Shown: positions 32,863 through 43,169 of the stretch, in pieces
Layout of the letters: the number at the start of each line of letters is the position of its first letter
Position numbering within the stretch: position 1 is the first letter of the stretch
NCBI GenBank assembly: GCA_012518795.1
Contig: JAAYRL010000050.1
Coordinates: forward strand, 1-64,000
Source of the DNA: Clostridiaceae bacterium
GTDB lineage: Bacteria > Bacillota > Clostridia > Saccharofermentanales > DTU023
Reading direction: 5' to 3'
DNA: 64,000 bases
Made by a program: the position numbers and the translations under genes
Notes under the pieces: model-generated
Told to the model about the DNA's origin: nothing
Seen by the model: the letters and a program-made list of their open reading frames with translations, nothing else
The model's database searches: none

Positions 32863-33684
32863 ATGATTCAAAATAAGCAAAATATAAATAATGTACAAAC
32901 GGACAAGTTGAAGGATATAAAGTGTTTGTTTTTAGATATGGATGGAACATTTTATGTAGGTAATCAGATTTTACCCGGTTCTTTAGAATTTTTAAGAGAA
33001 GCTGCAAAAAGAGATCTTGAAATTTTATTTTTAACCAATAATTCTTCACGTTCAGCTGAGTATTACGTAGAGAAATTGAAGAACATGGGTGTGAAATCAC
33101 CTTTTCTCAATGTTTTAACCAGTGGTCAAGCTACGGGTAGATATGTTCTTAAAAACTTTCCGACACAAAAAGGTTTTCTCTTGGCAAACTCAATTGTAAC
33201 GGCTGAAATGGAGAAGATCGGACTACAAATTGATGAGCAAAACCCGGATTATGTTTTGATAACTTACGATACAGAATTAGATTATAAAAAACTGGATAGA
33301 GTTTGTCATTTTGTAAGGGCAGGTTTGCCTTATATAGCAAGTCATCCGGATTTTAACTGTCCTATGGAATATGGTTTTGCACCTGATATCGGTGCTACGA
33401 TTGCTTATGTCGCAGCAAGTACGGGTAGAGAACCGGATGTTATTATTGGTAAGCCTCATAAATTCATAATAGAAGATGCGATTTCTTTGGTAAATCAGAA
33501 AAAGGAACATATTGCAATGGTCGGCGATCGGCTTTACACGGATATTGCAGCAGCAATCGATAATGGTTTGTTGGGTATATTGGTTATGTCAGGTGAAACT
33601 GATCAAAAAATGCTCGCAAAATCTGAAATAAAACCGGATTTAGTCTTTGAGCGCTTAATTGATATAGTTGGTTTTTTGGATTAA
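32863..33684 (+). CDS. HAD-IIA (NagD-like) phosphatase
   Basis: A 273-residue haloacid-dehalogenase phosphatase with the type IIA cap. Motif I is FLDMDGTFYVG, motif II LTNNSS, the Lys in IIGKPHKF, and motif IV VGDRLYTDIAAA. Family members act on phosphosugars, p-nitrophenyl phosphate, glycerol phosphate and nucleotides. Next to a glycerol-1-phosphate dehydrogenase, glycerol-1-phosphate is a reasonable candidate substrate, but this is inference from position. The first 20 residues are an extra polar stretch (MIQNKQNINNVQ...). A terminator follows. Confidence 0.88.
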   Translation: MIQNKQNINNVQTDKLKDIKCLFLDMDGTFYVGNQILPGSLEFLREAAKRDLEILFLTNNSSRSAEYYVEKLKNMGVKSPFLNVLTSGQATGRYVLKNFPTQKGFLLANSIVTAEMEKIGLQIDEQNPDYVLITYDTELDYKKLDRVCHFVRAGLPYIASHPDFNCPMEYGFAPDIGATIAYVAASTGREPDVIIGKPHKFIIEDAISLVNQKKEHIAMVGDRLYTDIAAAIDNGLLGILVMSGETDQKMLAKSEIKPDLVFERLIDIVGFLD

Positions 33685-33714
33685 CGGTCAATTTAAAATA
33701 TATTAATATTATGT

Positions 33715-33738
33715 ATCCGGCTATATCCGGATGTTTTT
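33715..33738 (+). terminator. Short rho-independent terminator
   Basis: ATCCGG (33715-33720) and CCGGAT (33727-33732) with a CTATAT loop, followed by GTTTTT. Confidence 0.75.
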
Positions 33739-33870
33739 CAGTTTAATTTAGAATAAAAAAAGTGTATAATACTATGAATTACTGTATAATACTTTTGTTT
33801 TTCCAGACGGATTAGGTATTATTTTATTTTTTTATGATTGGATATCTTTCTACAAACCGGAGGCGGAATT

Positions 33871-35517
33871 TTGAATAATAGAAAAAAATTGATACGTATA
33901 GTTATTTTCTTAGTAATATTAGTTCTTACAGCATCATCTTGTTCAAGGATAGGTGAAGATTTGGATCCTGCTGATTTAGGATATGAAATTGAAGTAACAT
34001 ACAATGCTTTAGGCGGACTTGTTAATCAACGTGAAATTCGTATTACCAATTATGCTGAGAATTCTTTGCTTTTTGCTCCGTCAGGAACTACAAACTTATT
34101 GGTCGAACCGGTAAAAGACGGCTATATAATTGCAGGGTGGTATACGGATGTTAAAGAAATTCCCGCAGCTGACGGTGAAGATGTTCAATATGAATTTGAT
34201 CCTCAAGATCGTTGGGATTTTGATATAGATCGTGTAACTGAAAATATCACTCTCTATGCCAGATGGGCAAAAAAAGCAGAAGCGAACTACATTGATGCTG
34301 ATACTAACGAAATTGTTTTTAGCAAAAACATTACTGCAAAATCTCCGTTAGCGGCCTTATCTTCTTCAATTTTGAATTTGGTTTCTAAACCCGGTTATAC
34401 TTTTCAAGGTTATTATTATGAAGATTTAGAAGAAGAATTTGATTTTTCGCAATATGAGTACTCGCCGTTATTACCGACGACTAAACAATTATATGCTCAG
34501 TTAGCCGAAGAGTTTCCACAAAATATTGTGCAGTTGGATGGCGAAGCGGGAATAGATGAACAAGCGGAAGCAGAAGAGTCAGAGCAATTGGCAGAAGAAT
34601 CAAAGGAAACTGAGCAAGCAGAAGAAACTGAACAATCAGAAATACAGGAACCGGAATCTGAAGAACAAAAAGAAGAACAGACCAATAAATCGGGTGGTGG
34701 TGAAGAAACTCTTTCAGCAGATGCAACTGATCCGAATTTTCCGGATGAAATGTCAGGGGAAGAAATTGAAGAACTGGCTGCAGTAGATAATGTTGCGGAA
34801 GAAACACCATGGCTATTCTTGAATAATCTCGGTTATGACATGATAGCGACAGAAGAAGAATTAGCAGAAATTCGTTATCGTAAAAATGAAATTATAGAAT
34901 CATATATTTCGGAATATGATAGAAACAATGCGGATAATAATGTATATCTGGTTTTTTCTGAGGGCAATAAAGTGCAAATTAACGAACCGCAAGATATTGA
35001 AGAAAACGGGAAATTTGTTTTTAAAGATTTAGGTGAAAAAGGTGAATATATAATTAATCAGGATATTGATTTCGGATCCGGAACCTTTTCACCGACTGAC
35101 AAATTTACGGGTGTTCTCGATGGTCAGGGCCATATTTTGTCTAATATTAATTTAAAAATATCCTTTTCGAAAAAAGATACTTTCTTAGGTGCGGAAGGAG
35201 CTCTATTTACTAATTTGGAAGGTGCAATAATCAAAGATGTTACTTTCAAAGACATGGTAATTAACATCAGTGCCCCACCGAAAACAGATGTTAAAGCGGC
35301 AGTTATAGCTGTTAATGCAATTAACAGTCAACTTGAAAATGTAAAATTTGAAGGTTTGACAATCAATACCGGTTCAAGAGATGACGGCAGTTCAACTTAT
35401 GAAGTTTCAGATTTTATTATGAACAATGATAATACTTCAGTAAACAATGTAACCGGTGAAAACATAGTTTTAGAAGTATCGGATTATGCTGTTATAACAA
35501 GATTTTTTGCAGAATAA
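33871..35517 (+). CDS. Lipoprotein with Listeria-Bacteroides-type beta-grasp repeats
   Basis: A 548-residue surface lipoprotein. I place the start at a TTG (33871) because GGAGG lies just upstream and the signal follows at once; lipobox is ASSC. Two stretches look like InlB-type beta-grasp repeats: YNALGGLVNQRE...VKDGYIIAGWYTD...ITLYARWA, and a second with KPGYTFQGYYYED. A Glu/Gln-rich linker (about 235-285) separates them from a C-terminal part with QDIDFGSGTFSPTDKFTGVLDGQGH, which resembles GLUG/beta-helix repeats. An adhesin-like or wall-facing role is likely but unproven. Confidence 0.75.
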   Translation: MNNRKKLIRIVIFLVILVLTASSCSRIGEDLDPADLGYEIEVTYNALGGLVNQREIRITNYAENSLLFAPSGTTNLLVEPVKDGYIIAGWYTDVKEIPAADGEDVQYEFDPQDRWDFDIDRVTENITLYARWAKKAEANYIDADTNEIVFSKNITAKSPLAALSSSILNLVSKPGYTFQGYYYEDLEEEFDFSQYEYSPLLPTTKQLYAQLAEEFPQNIVQLDGEAGIDEQAEAEESEQLAEESKETEQAEETEQSEIQEPESEEQKEEQTNKSGGGEETLSADATDPNFPDEMSGEEIEELAAVDNVAEETPWLFLNNLGYDMIATEEELAEIRYRKNEIIESYISEYDRNNADNNVYLVFSEGNKVQINEPQDIEENGKFVFKDLGEKGEYIINQDIDFGSGTFSPTDKFTGVLDGQGHILSNINLKISFSKKDTFLGAEGALFTNLEGAIIKDVTFKDMVINISAPPKTDVKAAVIAVNAINSQLENVKFEGLTINTGSRDDGSSTYEVSDFIMNNDNTSVNNVTGENIVLEVSDYAVITRFFAE

Positions 35518-35660
35518 TTCAATTGGTTAAATCATAAAAGTCCGGTCATTACCGCATATTCAGTTATGTTGTGATCCGGTCTTATGATAGTATATACAAC
35601 ATTGTATCTCTATTTTAAATTAATAGCTGATAGAAAAACAAAAGAAAAAGGAGAAAAAAA

Positions 35661-38156
35661 ATGAAAAATGCTTTCTTAAAGAAATTGATTGCATTAATCT
35701 TGATCGGTGTTATGATCTTGGGTGTTGTTGCCTGTAGCGGTGACAAAAAAGACGCTGATACAGACGAAAAAGAGACTGTAAAAGAAACCGAAAAAGCAGA
35801 AGAAAAAAAAGAAGAAGCTACCGAAAAGACCGAGAAAGCTGAAGAAACTGAAGAAGCTGAAGAAACTGAAGAAGCTGAAGAAGCTCCGGATACAAAAGTA
35901 ACTGCGGATACTCCGCTGGTTATCGGTTCATATACTATGGACGGAAAATTCACTTCTTTCTTCAATACATCGGCATATGATCGTGCTATCGCAGATAATA
36001 CATCATTATTCTTATTGTGGTCGGACGAAAACGGTGAACCTTTAGCCAATATGGATGTTCCCAGCTATGCTATTGATTACACCATGGATGTAGCAGATGA
36101 TAACAGTGAAACAACTTATACTTTCGCATTGAAAAATGATGTATTGTTCTCGGACGGTACACCGGTAACAATTGACGATCTGTTATTCAGCATATATGTG
36201 TACTCAGATCCCTACTATGACGGAAGTTCAACATTCTATTCATTAGCAATTGAAGGTATGCCGGAATATCGTTTACAAACATCAACCGAAATGGTTGACG
36301 TCGGTGATGACATCTTAGCAGCCGGTATCAGTGGTGATGGTACAGGCGAACCTGTTATGGGAGAAGGCCTGACATTAGCTACTCCGGAACAGCAAACAGC
36401 TTTCTGGTCCTACTTGGATGAAGCAGGTACAAAATTTGCTCAAGAAATTATAGATTATGTAATTAATAATTACATCGGTTATGCAGCACAGGTATTTCCT
36501 GATTTCACAGCTGACGAAATTACTTCAAGTGAAACTCTTTCAGCAGGATTTGCCATGACTTTATGGGGCTTTGGTGATGTTGACGGAACAACTTACATAG
36601 ACGCTGAAGAAGCAGAATTTGATTTAAGTGATCCTACAGTAGAACTCAATGCCGGAAAATTCTGGAGTGATATTAAAGTTGCATATGGCTATGATTTAAG
36701 CGATGAAGGTATCAATGGCGAAAAAGCCGGTGACAAGGATGTTCAAGATTACGTTGTAGAACTGTTCTACCAAAATGAAGGCGGAATTGAAGGCGGCGTT
36801 GAATCAATTACAGGTATTACCAAGACAACTGCTGAAGTTGACGGTGAAGAATATGAAGCACTTCAAATTAAATTAGAAGGTGTCGATCCGACTGCTATCT
36901 TCAAAATGGGTGTCGATATTGCTCCGAAAGCATACTATCTTGAAGGTTTTGCCGGTGAAGTTAATGAATACGGTGTAAATCCTGCTAATAACGAATTAAT
37001 TGAACACTTGAAAACCAAAAATGACAAACCTATGGGTGCCGGTCCATATGTCTTTGAATCATTCAAAGATAACGTCGTAACAATGACGGCAAATGAAAAC
37101 TTCATTATGGGCAAACCCAAAATTCAAACCGTGCGTTATCAAGTAATCGAATCCGGTTCTGAAATGGATTCACTCAAAACCGGTCAAGTACACTTTGCAG
37201 AACCGAGTGCTCAAACTCAAGTTGTAAGTGATATTTCCACTGGTGAAGGAGATTACGCAAAATTAGACTATATCTTAGTTGACAATGACGGTTACGGATA
37301 TATCGGAATCAATGCTCAAGCAGTTCCGGAATGGAAAGTTCGTCAAGCTTTAGCTCATGCTATGAATATTCAATTATGTATTGATAATTACTACGGTGAA
37401 TTGGCATCAATTAATAACCGTGTTATGACAAAAGTACAATGGGCATATCCGGACAATCCGGAACGTTTGTATCCGTTTGATGAAACAGGTGAAACATCAA
37501 AAGCTCTCTTCTTAGAAGAAGGCTATGTATATGATGAAGCAGCTAATGAGATGCAATATCCTGCAGATCATGAAAAAGCCGGTCAACAAGTAACCTTTAA
37601 ATTCACTTTACCGTCAGCAGCCGAAGATCATCCGGCAGGTTCCATTTTCTTAGCCGCACAAGAGCTCTTAGCAACAATAGGTGTCAAAGTTGACATTGAA
37701 GAAGATTCCAACTTATTAGGTAAACTCTCAACTGCTTATGAATCAGGCATTCAAGTATGGACTGCAGCTTGGGGTTCAGGCGGTGTTGATCCTGACATGT
37801 TCCAAATCTGGTACTCCGATCCTGCCGTAAATCAAGCAGGTTCACCGAACAGCTCCGGTTTATACTGGTTGTTCGAAAACGGTACTGATGAACAAAAAGC
37901 GGTTCTGGTCGAATTAAACGAAAATATTATTGCCGGACGCAGCTCATTAGATCCGGAAGAGCGCAAACCTATCTATGCCAAAGCATTAGAGTTGGCGACC
38001 AGCTTAGCAACAGAAATTCCTACATATCAACGTAAGAATATGTTTGCATTCAATAAAGAAGTTATCAATGCAGACACAATGTTCACCGGTGAAGATGTAA
38101 CTCCGTTCCAAAGCCCGCTCAAAGAAATCTGGAATGTAGAATTAAATCTTGATTAA
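35661..38156 (+). CDS. oppA: Oligopeptide ABC transporter substrate-binding lipoprotein
   Basis: An 831-residue SBP family 5 protein, well above the usual 530-600. Lipobox is GVVAC (Cys25), followed by a Lys/Glu/Thr linker of about 60 residues. The binding domain shows YTFALKNDVLFSDGTPVT and GAGPYVFESFKDN, typical of the family. The extra length is mostly an insert at about 190-390, acidic and without an evident family. Such large variants occur in clostridia. AAGGAG precedes the ATG. A hairpin separates it from oppB, which would favour excess binding protein. Confidence 0.88.
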   Translation: MKNAFLKKLIALILIGVMILGVVACSGDKKDADTDEKETVKETEKAEEKKEEATEKTEKAEETEEAEETEEAEEAPDTKVTADTPLVIGSYTMDGKFTSFFNTSAYDRAIADNTSLFLLWSDENGEPLANMDVPSYAIDYTMDVADDNSETTYTFALKNDVLFSDGTPVTIDDLLFSIYVYSDPYYDGSSTFYSLAIEGMPEYRLQTSTEMVDVGDDILAAGISGDGTGEPVMGEGLTLATPEQQTAFWSYLDEAGTKFAQEIIDYVINNYIGYAAQVFPDFTADEITSSETLSAGFAMTLWGFGDVDGTTYIDAEEAEFDLSDPTVELNAGKFWSDIKVAYGYDLSDEGINGEKAGDKDVQDYVVELFYQNEGGIEGGVESITGITKTTAEVDGEEYEALQIKLEGVDPTAIFKMGVDIAPKAYYLEGFAGEVNEYGVNPANNELIEHLKTKNDKPMGAGPYVFESFKDNVVTMTANENFIMGKPKIQTVRYQVIESGSEMDSLKTGQVHFAEPSAQTQVVSDISTGEGDYAKLDYILVDNDGYGYIGINAQAVPEWKVRQALAHAMNIQLCIDNYYGELASINNRVMTKVQWAYPDNPERLYPFDETGETSKALFLEEGYVYDEAANEMQYPADHEKAGQQVTFKFTLPSAAEDHPAGSIFLAAQELLATIGVKVDIEEDSNLLGKLSTAYESGIQVWTAAWGSGGVDPDMFQIWYSDPAVNQAGSPNSSGLYWLFENGTDEQKAVLVELNENIIAGRSSLDPEERKPIYAKALELATSLATEIPTYQRKNMFAFNKEVINADTMFTGEDVTPFQSPLKEIWNVELNLD

Positions 38157-38190
38157 GGTTGAATTTGTAGAGTAACTGACAATTAATTTC

Positions 38191-38224
38191 AGTGCATCGG
38201 CCGGAATAAATCGGTCGATGCACT
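38191..38224 (+). other. Hairpin between oppA and oppB
   Basis: A 13-bp stem with one G-U pair (AGTGCATCGGCCG / CGGTCGATGCACT) and a 8-base AATAAAT-type loop. There is no long T-run, so it is more likely a stability element or a leaky terminator that raises oppA mRNA over the rest of the operon. Confidence 0.8.
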
Positions 38225-38250
38225 TCATTTAACTAGGTGGTTTTGTTCTA

Positions 38251-39252
38251 ATGGTAAAATATATCTTAAAAAGACTTGGACTTGCCATAATAATTTTATT
38301 AGGTGTATCTCTATTAATTTATATGCTGACAATGGCAATGCCGGCTGACTACATTGATAATCGAACTGCTGCTGCAGTACAGAGTGGTCAGATGACACCG
38401 GAAGATGTACTAAGGCTCAAAGAGCTCTATGGTTTAGCAGATAAAAGCTTGCCGGGAATCCTCAAAGGCTATGCCTCATGGTTTAGCAATGCCTTACAAG
38501 GTGACTTGGGTTTTTCGTTCCTTTATGGACGTCCTGTAACACAAGTTATTAAAGAATATGTTTGGATATCTTTCTTTATTTCATTAATAGCTTATGTTAT
38601 AGAAATAATCATTGCCATCCCGATGGGGATACGGGCTGCGGTCAATCAGTACAGCGGATACGACTATACTGTATCAGTCTTTTCTATGATGGCGACAGCG
38701 TTACCGTCATTCTTTTTAGCAGCACTGCTGATGAATTTTTTCAGTATTAACTTAGGTTGGTTCCCTTTACAGGGGTTAACTACGGCAACTAAAATATTCC
38801 ATCCGAGTGATAAATGGGGAATTTTTTTAGACAAAGCCTGGCATTTGGTATTGCCGATTATAACATTAACTCTCTTGAGTATTGGGGGTTTGATGCGTTA
38901 CACGAGAACCAATATGCTTGAAGTAATGAATTCAGATTATATTCGCACGGCAAGAGCCAAAGGTTTGCCGGAAAAAAAGGTTATAAATAAACATGCTTTC
39001 CGTAATACCTTTATTCCTCTGGTTACAACATTATCAGGTATGCTTCCCGGATTATTCAGCGGTGCAATGATTACCGAAACAGTTTTCTCTATTCCGGGTA
39101 TCGGCAGTATGGCACTGCGGGCAACTCTACAGGGAGATATTCCTTTCGTTATGGGCTACAATATGTTTTTGGCAATATTAACTGTAATAGGATATTTAAT
39201 CTCCGACCTGATGTATGCGGTAGTTGATCCGAGAGTTCAAATTTCCAAGTAA
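38251..39252 (+). CDS. oppB: Oligopeptide ABC permease OppB
   Basis: A 333-residue permease with six helices, opening MVKYILKRLGLAIIILLGVSLL as is usual for OppB/DppB. The coupling motif YIRTARAKGLPEKKVINKHAFRNT is complete and the final VVDPRVQ is conserved. Spacing to oppC is 11 bases. Confidence 0.92.
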   Translation: MVKYILKRLGLAIIILLGVSLLIYMLTMAMPADYIDNRTAAAVQSGQMTPEDVLRLKELYGLADKSLPGILKGYASWFSNALQGDLGFSFLYGRPVTQVIKEYVWISFFISLIAYVIEIIIAIPMGIRAAVNQYSGYDYTVSVFSMMATALPSFFLAALLMNFFSINLGWFPLQGLTTATKIFHPSDKWGIFLDKAWHLVLPIITLTLLSIGGLMRYTRTNMLEVMNSDYIRTARAKGLPEKKVINKHAFRNTFIPLVTTLSGMLPGLFSGAMITETVFSIPGIGSMALRATLQGDIPFVMGYNMFLAILTVIGYLISDLMYAVVDPRVQISK

Positions 39253-39263
39253 GGTGGTGCGCA

Positions 39264-40385
39264 ATGACAGATAACATTATTAACTTAACCAATCAGCACG
39301 ATCTTAATTCTGAAGTAAAGAAAAAAACACCGGTTGTACAGGGTGAAATGGCTCGTTTAGAAGCCGAAGAACTTGCTATACAAACCGCTAAGAATTTCAG
39401 ATCTATTTCTCCGGCCAGAATGGTAGCCAAACGCTTTTTCCGAAGTCGTCTTTCTATTGTAGGATTGTGTATAATTATTTTTGTTTTTATCTTTTCGTTT
39501 TTAGGTCCGGTCATTGTTGACGCAACTTGGGGTTATGGTGAGACACAAGTTTTCAAAGTACCACGTCAATCACAATTATTGACGACAGCAAACTTTGAAG
39601 GTGCGGATGGACGCAAATATGTCTACTATGACAGATCAATCAGTACAGTTACAACCAAGGCGCCGCCTTCTGCCGATCATTGGCTCGGTACTGATACTAA
39701 CGGTTTGGATATTTTTGTTCGTTTAATGTACGGTGGTCGGATATCTCTGACGATTTCGTTCCTGACGATATTTCTGCAAATGATTTTAGGTACAATTCTG
39801 GGAGGTATTGCCGGATATTACGGTGGCTGGGTAGATCAGCTGATTATGAGGATAGTGGATATTTTTGCCTGTTTGCCCGGAATGCCGATTCTGATGATTT
39901 TATCGGCAGTATTGGCATCAATTGAAGAGATTCCTGCTGAACACCGAATTTACTATTTAATGGGATTTTTGACTTTGATCAGTTGGACCGGAACGGCACG
40001 TTTGGTCAGGGGACAATTATTATCGTTACGTGAACAAGAATTTATGCTGGCTGCTGAAACTACCGGGATTAAAACTTCACGCAAAATCTTTAAACATTTG
40101 ATTCCCAACACCGTGCCGCAATTAATTGTTTCAGCTTCTTTGGGTTTAGGTCAAATTATTCTCTATGAATCAACTCTATCCTATCTGGGTATCGGTGTTC
40201 CGTTCCCGAATGCGGCATGGGGTTCAATGATTGCTTTAGCGGATCCTTCCAAAGGCCAAGAGATTTTAGCTTATTACCCTAATATGTGGCTGCCTGCAGG
40301 TATTCTGATTGTGATGACAGTTCTTGCATTTAGCTTTGTTGGTGACGGTTTACGTGATGCATTTGATCCGCGTCAGAAAAAATAG
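39264..40385 (+). CDS. oppC: Oligopeptide ABC permease OppC
   Basis: A 373-residue OppC/DppC-type permease. An N-terminal cytoplasmic stretch of about 60 residues precedes the first helix (LSIVGLCIIIFVFIFSFLG). HWLGTDTNGLDIFVRLMYGGRISL is the conserved entry to the transmembrane domain, EFMLAAETTGIKTSRKIFKHLIPN the coupling helix, and GDGLRDAFDPR the end. GGTGG serves as ribosome site. Confidence 0.92.
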   Translation: MTDNIINLTNQHDLNSEVKKKTPVVQGEMARLEAEELAIQTAKNFRSISPARMVAKRFFRSRLSIVGLCIIIFVFIFSFLGPVIVDATWGYGETQVFKVPRQSQLLTTANFEGADGRKYVYYDRSISTVTTKAPPSADHWLGTDTNGLDIFVRLMYGGRISLTISFLTIFLQMILGTILGGIAGYYGGWVDQLIMRIVDIFACLPGMPILMILSAVLASIEEIPAEHRIYYLMGFLTLISWTGTARLVRGQLLSLREQEFMLAAETTGIKTSRKIFKHLIPNTVPQLIVSASLGLGQIILYESTLSYLGIGVPFPNAAWGSMIALADPSKGQEILAYYPNMWLPAGILIVMTVLAFSFVGDGLRDAFDPRQKK

Positions 40386-40393
40386 GAGTTAAT

Positions 40394-41677
40394 ATGGCAA
40401 AAGAAAATAAAAAGACAAAAAACACTCAATACCTAACCATAAAAGAAGAGCGTGAAATTGCAAAATCAAATCGTAAGATTATGAAGCAATTTGAAAGAGC
40501 TAAAAACAGAAAAAATGTTGATGAGTCTGAATTTACAACTCAAATGCATGATCCGCGTAATGTTATAGAAATTGATAATTTGCATACCTATTTTTATACC
40601 GATGTCGGTACGACCAAAGCTGTAAACGGTGTTAGTTTCAAGATACCTGAAGGTAAAATTGTCGGCGTAGTAGGGGAGTCCGGTTGTGGTAAATCAGTTA
40701 CTTCATTGTCTGTGATGCAATTAGTTCAGGGACCGGTCGGACAGATTGTTGACGGTAGTATTCGTTATACGACAAGCGAGGGTAAATGCTATGATATTGC
40801 AAAAATGCCGCGAGATGAGATGCGTCGTATTCGTGGTAAGGAAATTGCGATGATTTTCCAGGAACCGATGACGTCGTTAAATCCGGTGTTTAAAATCGGT
40901 GACCAATTGGATGAAGCCCTGGCAATTTTTGAGCCGAAAATGTCAAAAAACGAAGTTAAAGCCCGTTCAATCGAGATGCTTGAAATGGTGGGAATTGCTG
41001 ATCAGGAAAAAATATATCACAATTATCCACATGAGCTATCCGGCGGTATGAGACAACGTGTAATGATTGCAATGGCTCTGATCTGCAATCCGCGTTTAAT
41101 CATTGCTGATGAGCCGACTACAGCCCTGGATGTTACAATTCAGGCTCAAATTTTAGAGCTGTTGCTTGAAGTTAAAAATAAAATTAACGGCAGTATCATG
41201 TTAATCACCCATGACTTGGGTGTTATTGCCGGTATGGCAGATTATGTCGTGGTAATGTATGCAGGAAAAATCGTTGAAGCCGGTGATATTCATGATATCT
41301 TCAAAAATCCGAAACATCCATATACTGTAGGTTTGATGCGTTCTTTACCAAGCCTGAGTCATGTTGTAACCGGATCCCGTCTTTATTCTATTCCGGGTCA
41401 AGTACCAAGCCCGGTAAATTTGCCGGACAACTGTTATTTTTGTAACCGTTGTGAATATTCATTTGATATATGCATGGAACAATATCCGCCCGACTATTAC
41501 TTTGAAGATAATCATAGAGCTGCTTGTTTCTTATACGATGAAAAATATAAAGATTTAGATTTGATCAAACCGGAATTGCCGCGTAATTTAACCGATGACT
41601 CTGAAAGTATAATGGCTAGAAAAATCCCTCAAGGTAGAGTTGTTTTAGAATCTGAAACAGATGGGTTTGGAGGATAG
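40394..41677 (+). CDS. oppD: Oligopeptide ABC ATP-binding protein OppD
   Basis: A 427-residue ATPase with a Lys/Glu-rich extension of about 55 residues before the ABC domain. Walker A is GESGCGKSV, signature LSGGMRQR, Walker [17 protein letters not shown]. The C-terminal OppD/DppD domain with its Cys cluster is present ([21 protein letters not shown]), which in some relatives holds an iron-sulfur cluster. The N-terminal extension is unusual and may be non-essential. Confidence 0.92.
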   Translation: MAKENKKTKNTQYLTIKEEREIAKSNRKIMKQFERAKNRKNVDESEFTTQMHDPRNVIEIDNLHTYFYTDVGTTKAVNGVSFKIPEGKIVGVVGESGCGKSVTSLSVMQLVQGPVGQIVDGSIRYTTSEGKCYDIAKMPRDEMRRIRGKEIAMIFQEPMTSLNPVFKIGDQLDEALAIFEPKMSKNEVKARSIEMLEMVGIADQEKIYHNYPHELSGGMRQRVMIAMALICNPRLIIADEPTTALDVTIQAQILELLLEVKNKINGSIMLITHDLGVIAGMADYVVVMYAGKIVEAGDIHDIFKNPKHPYTVGLMRSLPSLSHVVTGSRLYSIPGQVPSPVNLPDNCYFCNRCEYSFDICMEQYPPDYYFEDNHRAACFLYDEKYKDLDLIKPELPRNLTDDSESIMARKIPQGRVVLESETDGFGG

Positions 41678-41683
41678 AAGAAC

Positions 41684-42754
41684 ATGAGCAATAATCAAGT
41701 TCCAGAAACCATGTTAAACAATGATGCAATTTTATATAGTACAGAAATGAATAAAGATAATCTTGATCGTAATGTCCAGAACAACTCCAATGATTATCTT
41801 GTGCAAGTAAAGAACCTAAAAAAATATTTTCCTGCCGGACTTAAAGGAACAACCCGTCAATATGTTAAAGCGGTTGATGATGTTTCTTTTAATATACCTA
41901 AAGGTACAACTATGGGGTTAGTAGGTGAATCGGGTTGCGGCAAAACTACGGTAGGTCGCACTATGCTACGTCTGTATTCCATGACAGGCGGTGAAGTGTA
42001 TTTTGACGGCCAAAACATCAATAAATTATCAAGGAGTGCTTTGAGGAAACTTCGCCCCAGAATGCAGATGATTTTCCAAGATCCATATTCCAGCCTTTCA
42101 CCGAGAATGCCGGTTGGCGAAATTATCGGTGAAGCAGTCCGAGAACATAATATTGTTCCAAAAGCTGAATTAAACGAGTATGTTGCTAAAGCCATGAATG
42201 ATTGCGGTTTACCCTATCAATATGCCCGACGCTATCCACATGAATTTTCCGGCGGTCAAAGACAAAGAATTTGTATAGCCAGAGCGGTTGCTTTGCAACC
42301 GGATTTCATCGTTTGTGATGAGCCTGTTTCCGCTTTGGACGTTTCAATTCAAGCTCAAATTATCAATTTGCTGCAAGATTTACAAAATGAATTCGGATAC
42401 ACTTATTTATTTATATCTCATGACTTATCTGTGGTGGAGTATATTTCCGATACAATCGGTGTTATGTATCTAGGTTCGATGGTGGAGTTCGGAGACAAGA
42501 AAAAATTATTTGCCAAACCGATGCACCCTTATACACAAGCCTTACTGTCTGCAGTTCCGGTACCGGATCCGGACTTTGAAATGCAACGCGTTATTTTGGA
42601 AGGTGATATACCTAGTCCGGTGAACCCGCCGTCAGGATGTAAATTCAGAACTCGTTGCCAATATGCAACTGAAGAATGTGCAAAATCATGTCCTAAATTC
42701 ATCGAATATGAATCACAACACGAAGTAGCCTGTTTCCTTTATCCTCAAGAGTAA
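41684..42754 (+). CDS. oppF: Oligopeptide ABC ATP-binding protein OppF
   Basis: A 356-residue ATPase partner of OppD. Walker A GESGCGKTT, signature FSGGQRQR, Walker B FIVCDEPVSALDVSIQ. The C-terminal domain has a Cys group (GCKFRTRCQYATEECAKSCP). The GGAGG at the end of oppD is the ribosome site. Confidence 0.92.
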   Translation: MSNNQVPETMLNNDAILYSTEMNKDNLDRNVQNNSNDYLVQVKNLKKYFPAGLKGTTRQYVKAVDDVSFNIPKGTTMGLVGESGCGKTTVGRTMLRLYSMTGGEVYFDGQNINKLSRSALRKLRPRMQMIFQDPYSSLSPRMPVGEIIGEAVREHNIVPKAELNEYVAKAMNDCGLPYQYARRYPHEFSGGQRQRICIARAVALQPDFIVCDEPVSALDVSIQAQIINLLQDLQNEFGYTYLFISHDLSVVEYISDTIGVMYLGSMVEFGDKKKLFAKPMHPYTQALLSAVPVPDPDFEMQRVILEGDIPSPVNPPSGCKFRTRCQYATEECAKSCPKFIEYESQHEVACFLYPQE

Positions 42755-42763
42755 TCCAGCATT

Positions 42764-43099
42764 ATGACTGAACAGAACAAAATACCAAATAAGAACAATA
42801 CATCTACCGGCAATGAGGAAATTTTAGATGATGACGGCAGAGTTTATGCAGATATGAGTATGATTGATGAAATGACTCCTGCAGGATCACTTTTTGGCGT
42901 TGGTCGTAAGAAAAAAATTCCACGTTTGGACGAAAACGGTTATCCGATTAAAGAAGAAGACAATTCGATTGAATTAGAAAAAGAAGAAAAAAAACAAATT
43001 GTGCGAGGGGTTATCAGAGCACATCTTGTTTTCGCTTTGGTTGGTATTGCATTCATAGCATTAATGTATGTCTTATTGGTTGTTTTCTGGTTAAAATGA
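42764..43099 (+). CDS. Small tail-anchored membrane protein at the end of the opp operon
   Basis: A 111-residue protein with a polar, charged N-terminal 85 residues (motif DDDGRVYADMSMIDEM, then KKKIPRLDENGYPIKEED) and one C-terminal membrane helix (about 87-109). It starts 9 bases after oppF, so it is probably co-transcribed. I do not recognise a family. It could tune or localise the importer. The ribosome site is weak, so expression may depend on coupling to oppF. Confidence 0.65.
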   Translation: MTEQNKIPNKNNTSTGNEEILDDDGRVYADMSMIDEMTPAGSLFGVGRKKKIPRLDENGYPIKEEDNSIELEKEEKKQIVRGVIRAHLVFALVGIAFIALMYVLLVVFWLK

Positions 43100-43169
43100 T
43101 AGTGAAATCAGGATAATCATGTAAGATTAGAGCCGCTATTTTATTTTCCCGGCATAGTCTGACATGAAT

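Noticed and set aside
34481-34810. 109-codon frame on the minus strand of the lipoprotein gene
   Set aside because: It is the mirror of the Glu/Gln-rich linker repeats and has no start signals.
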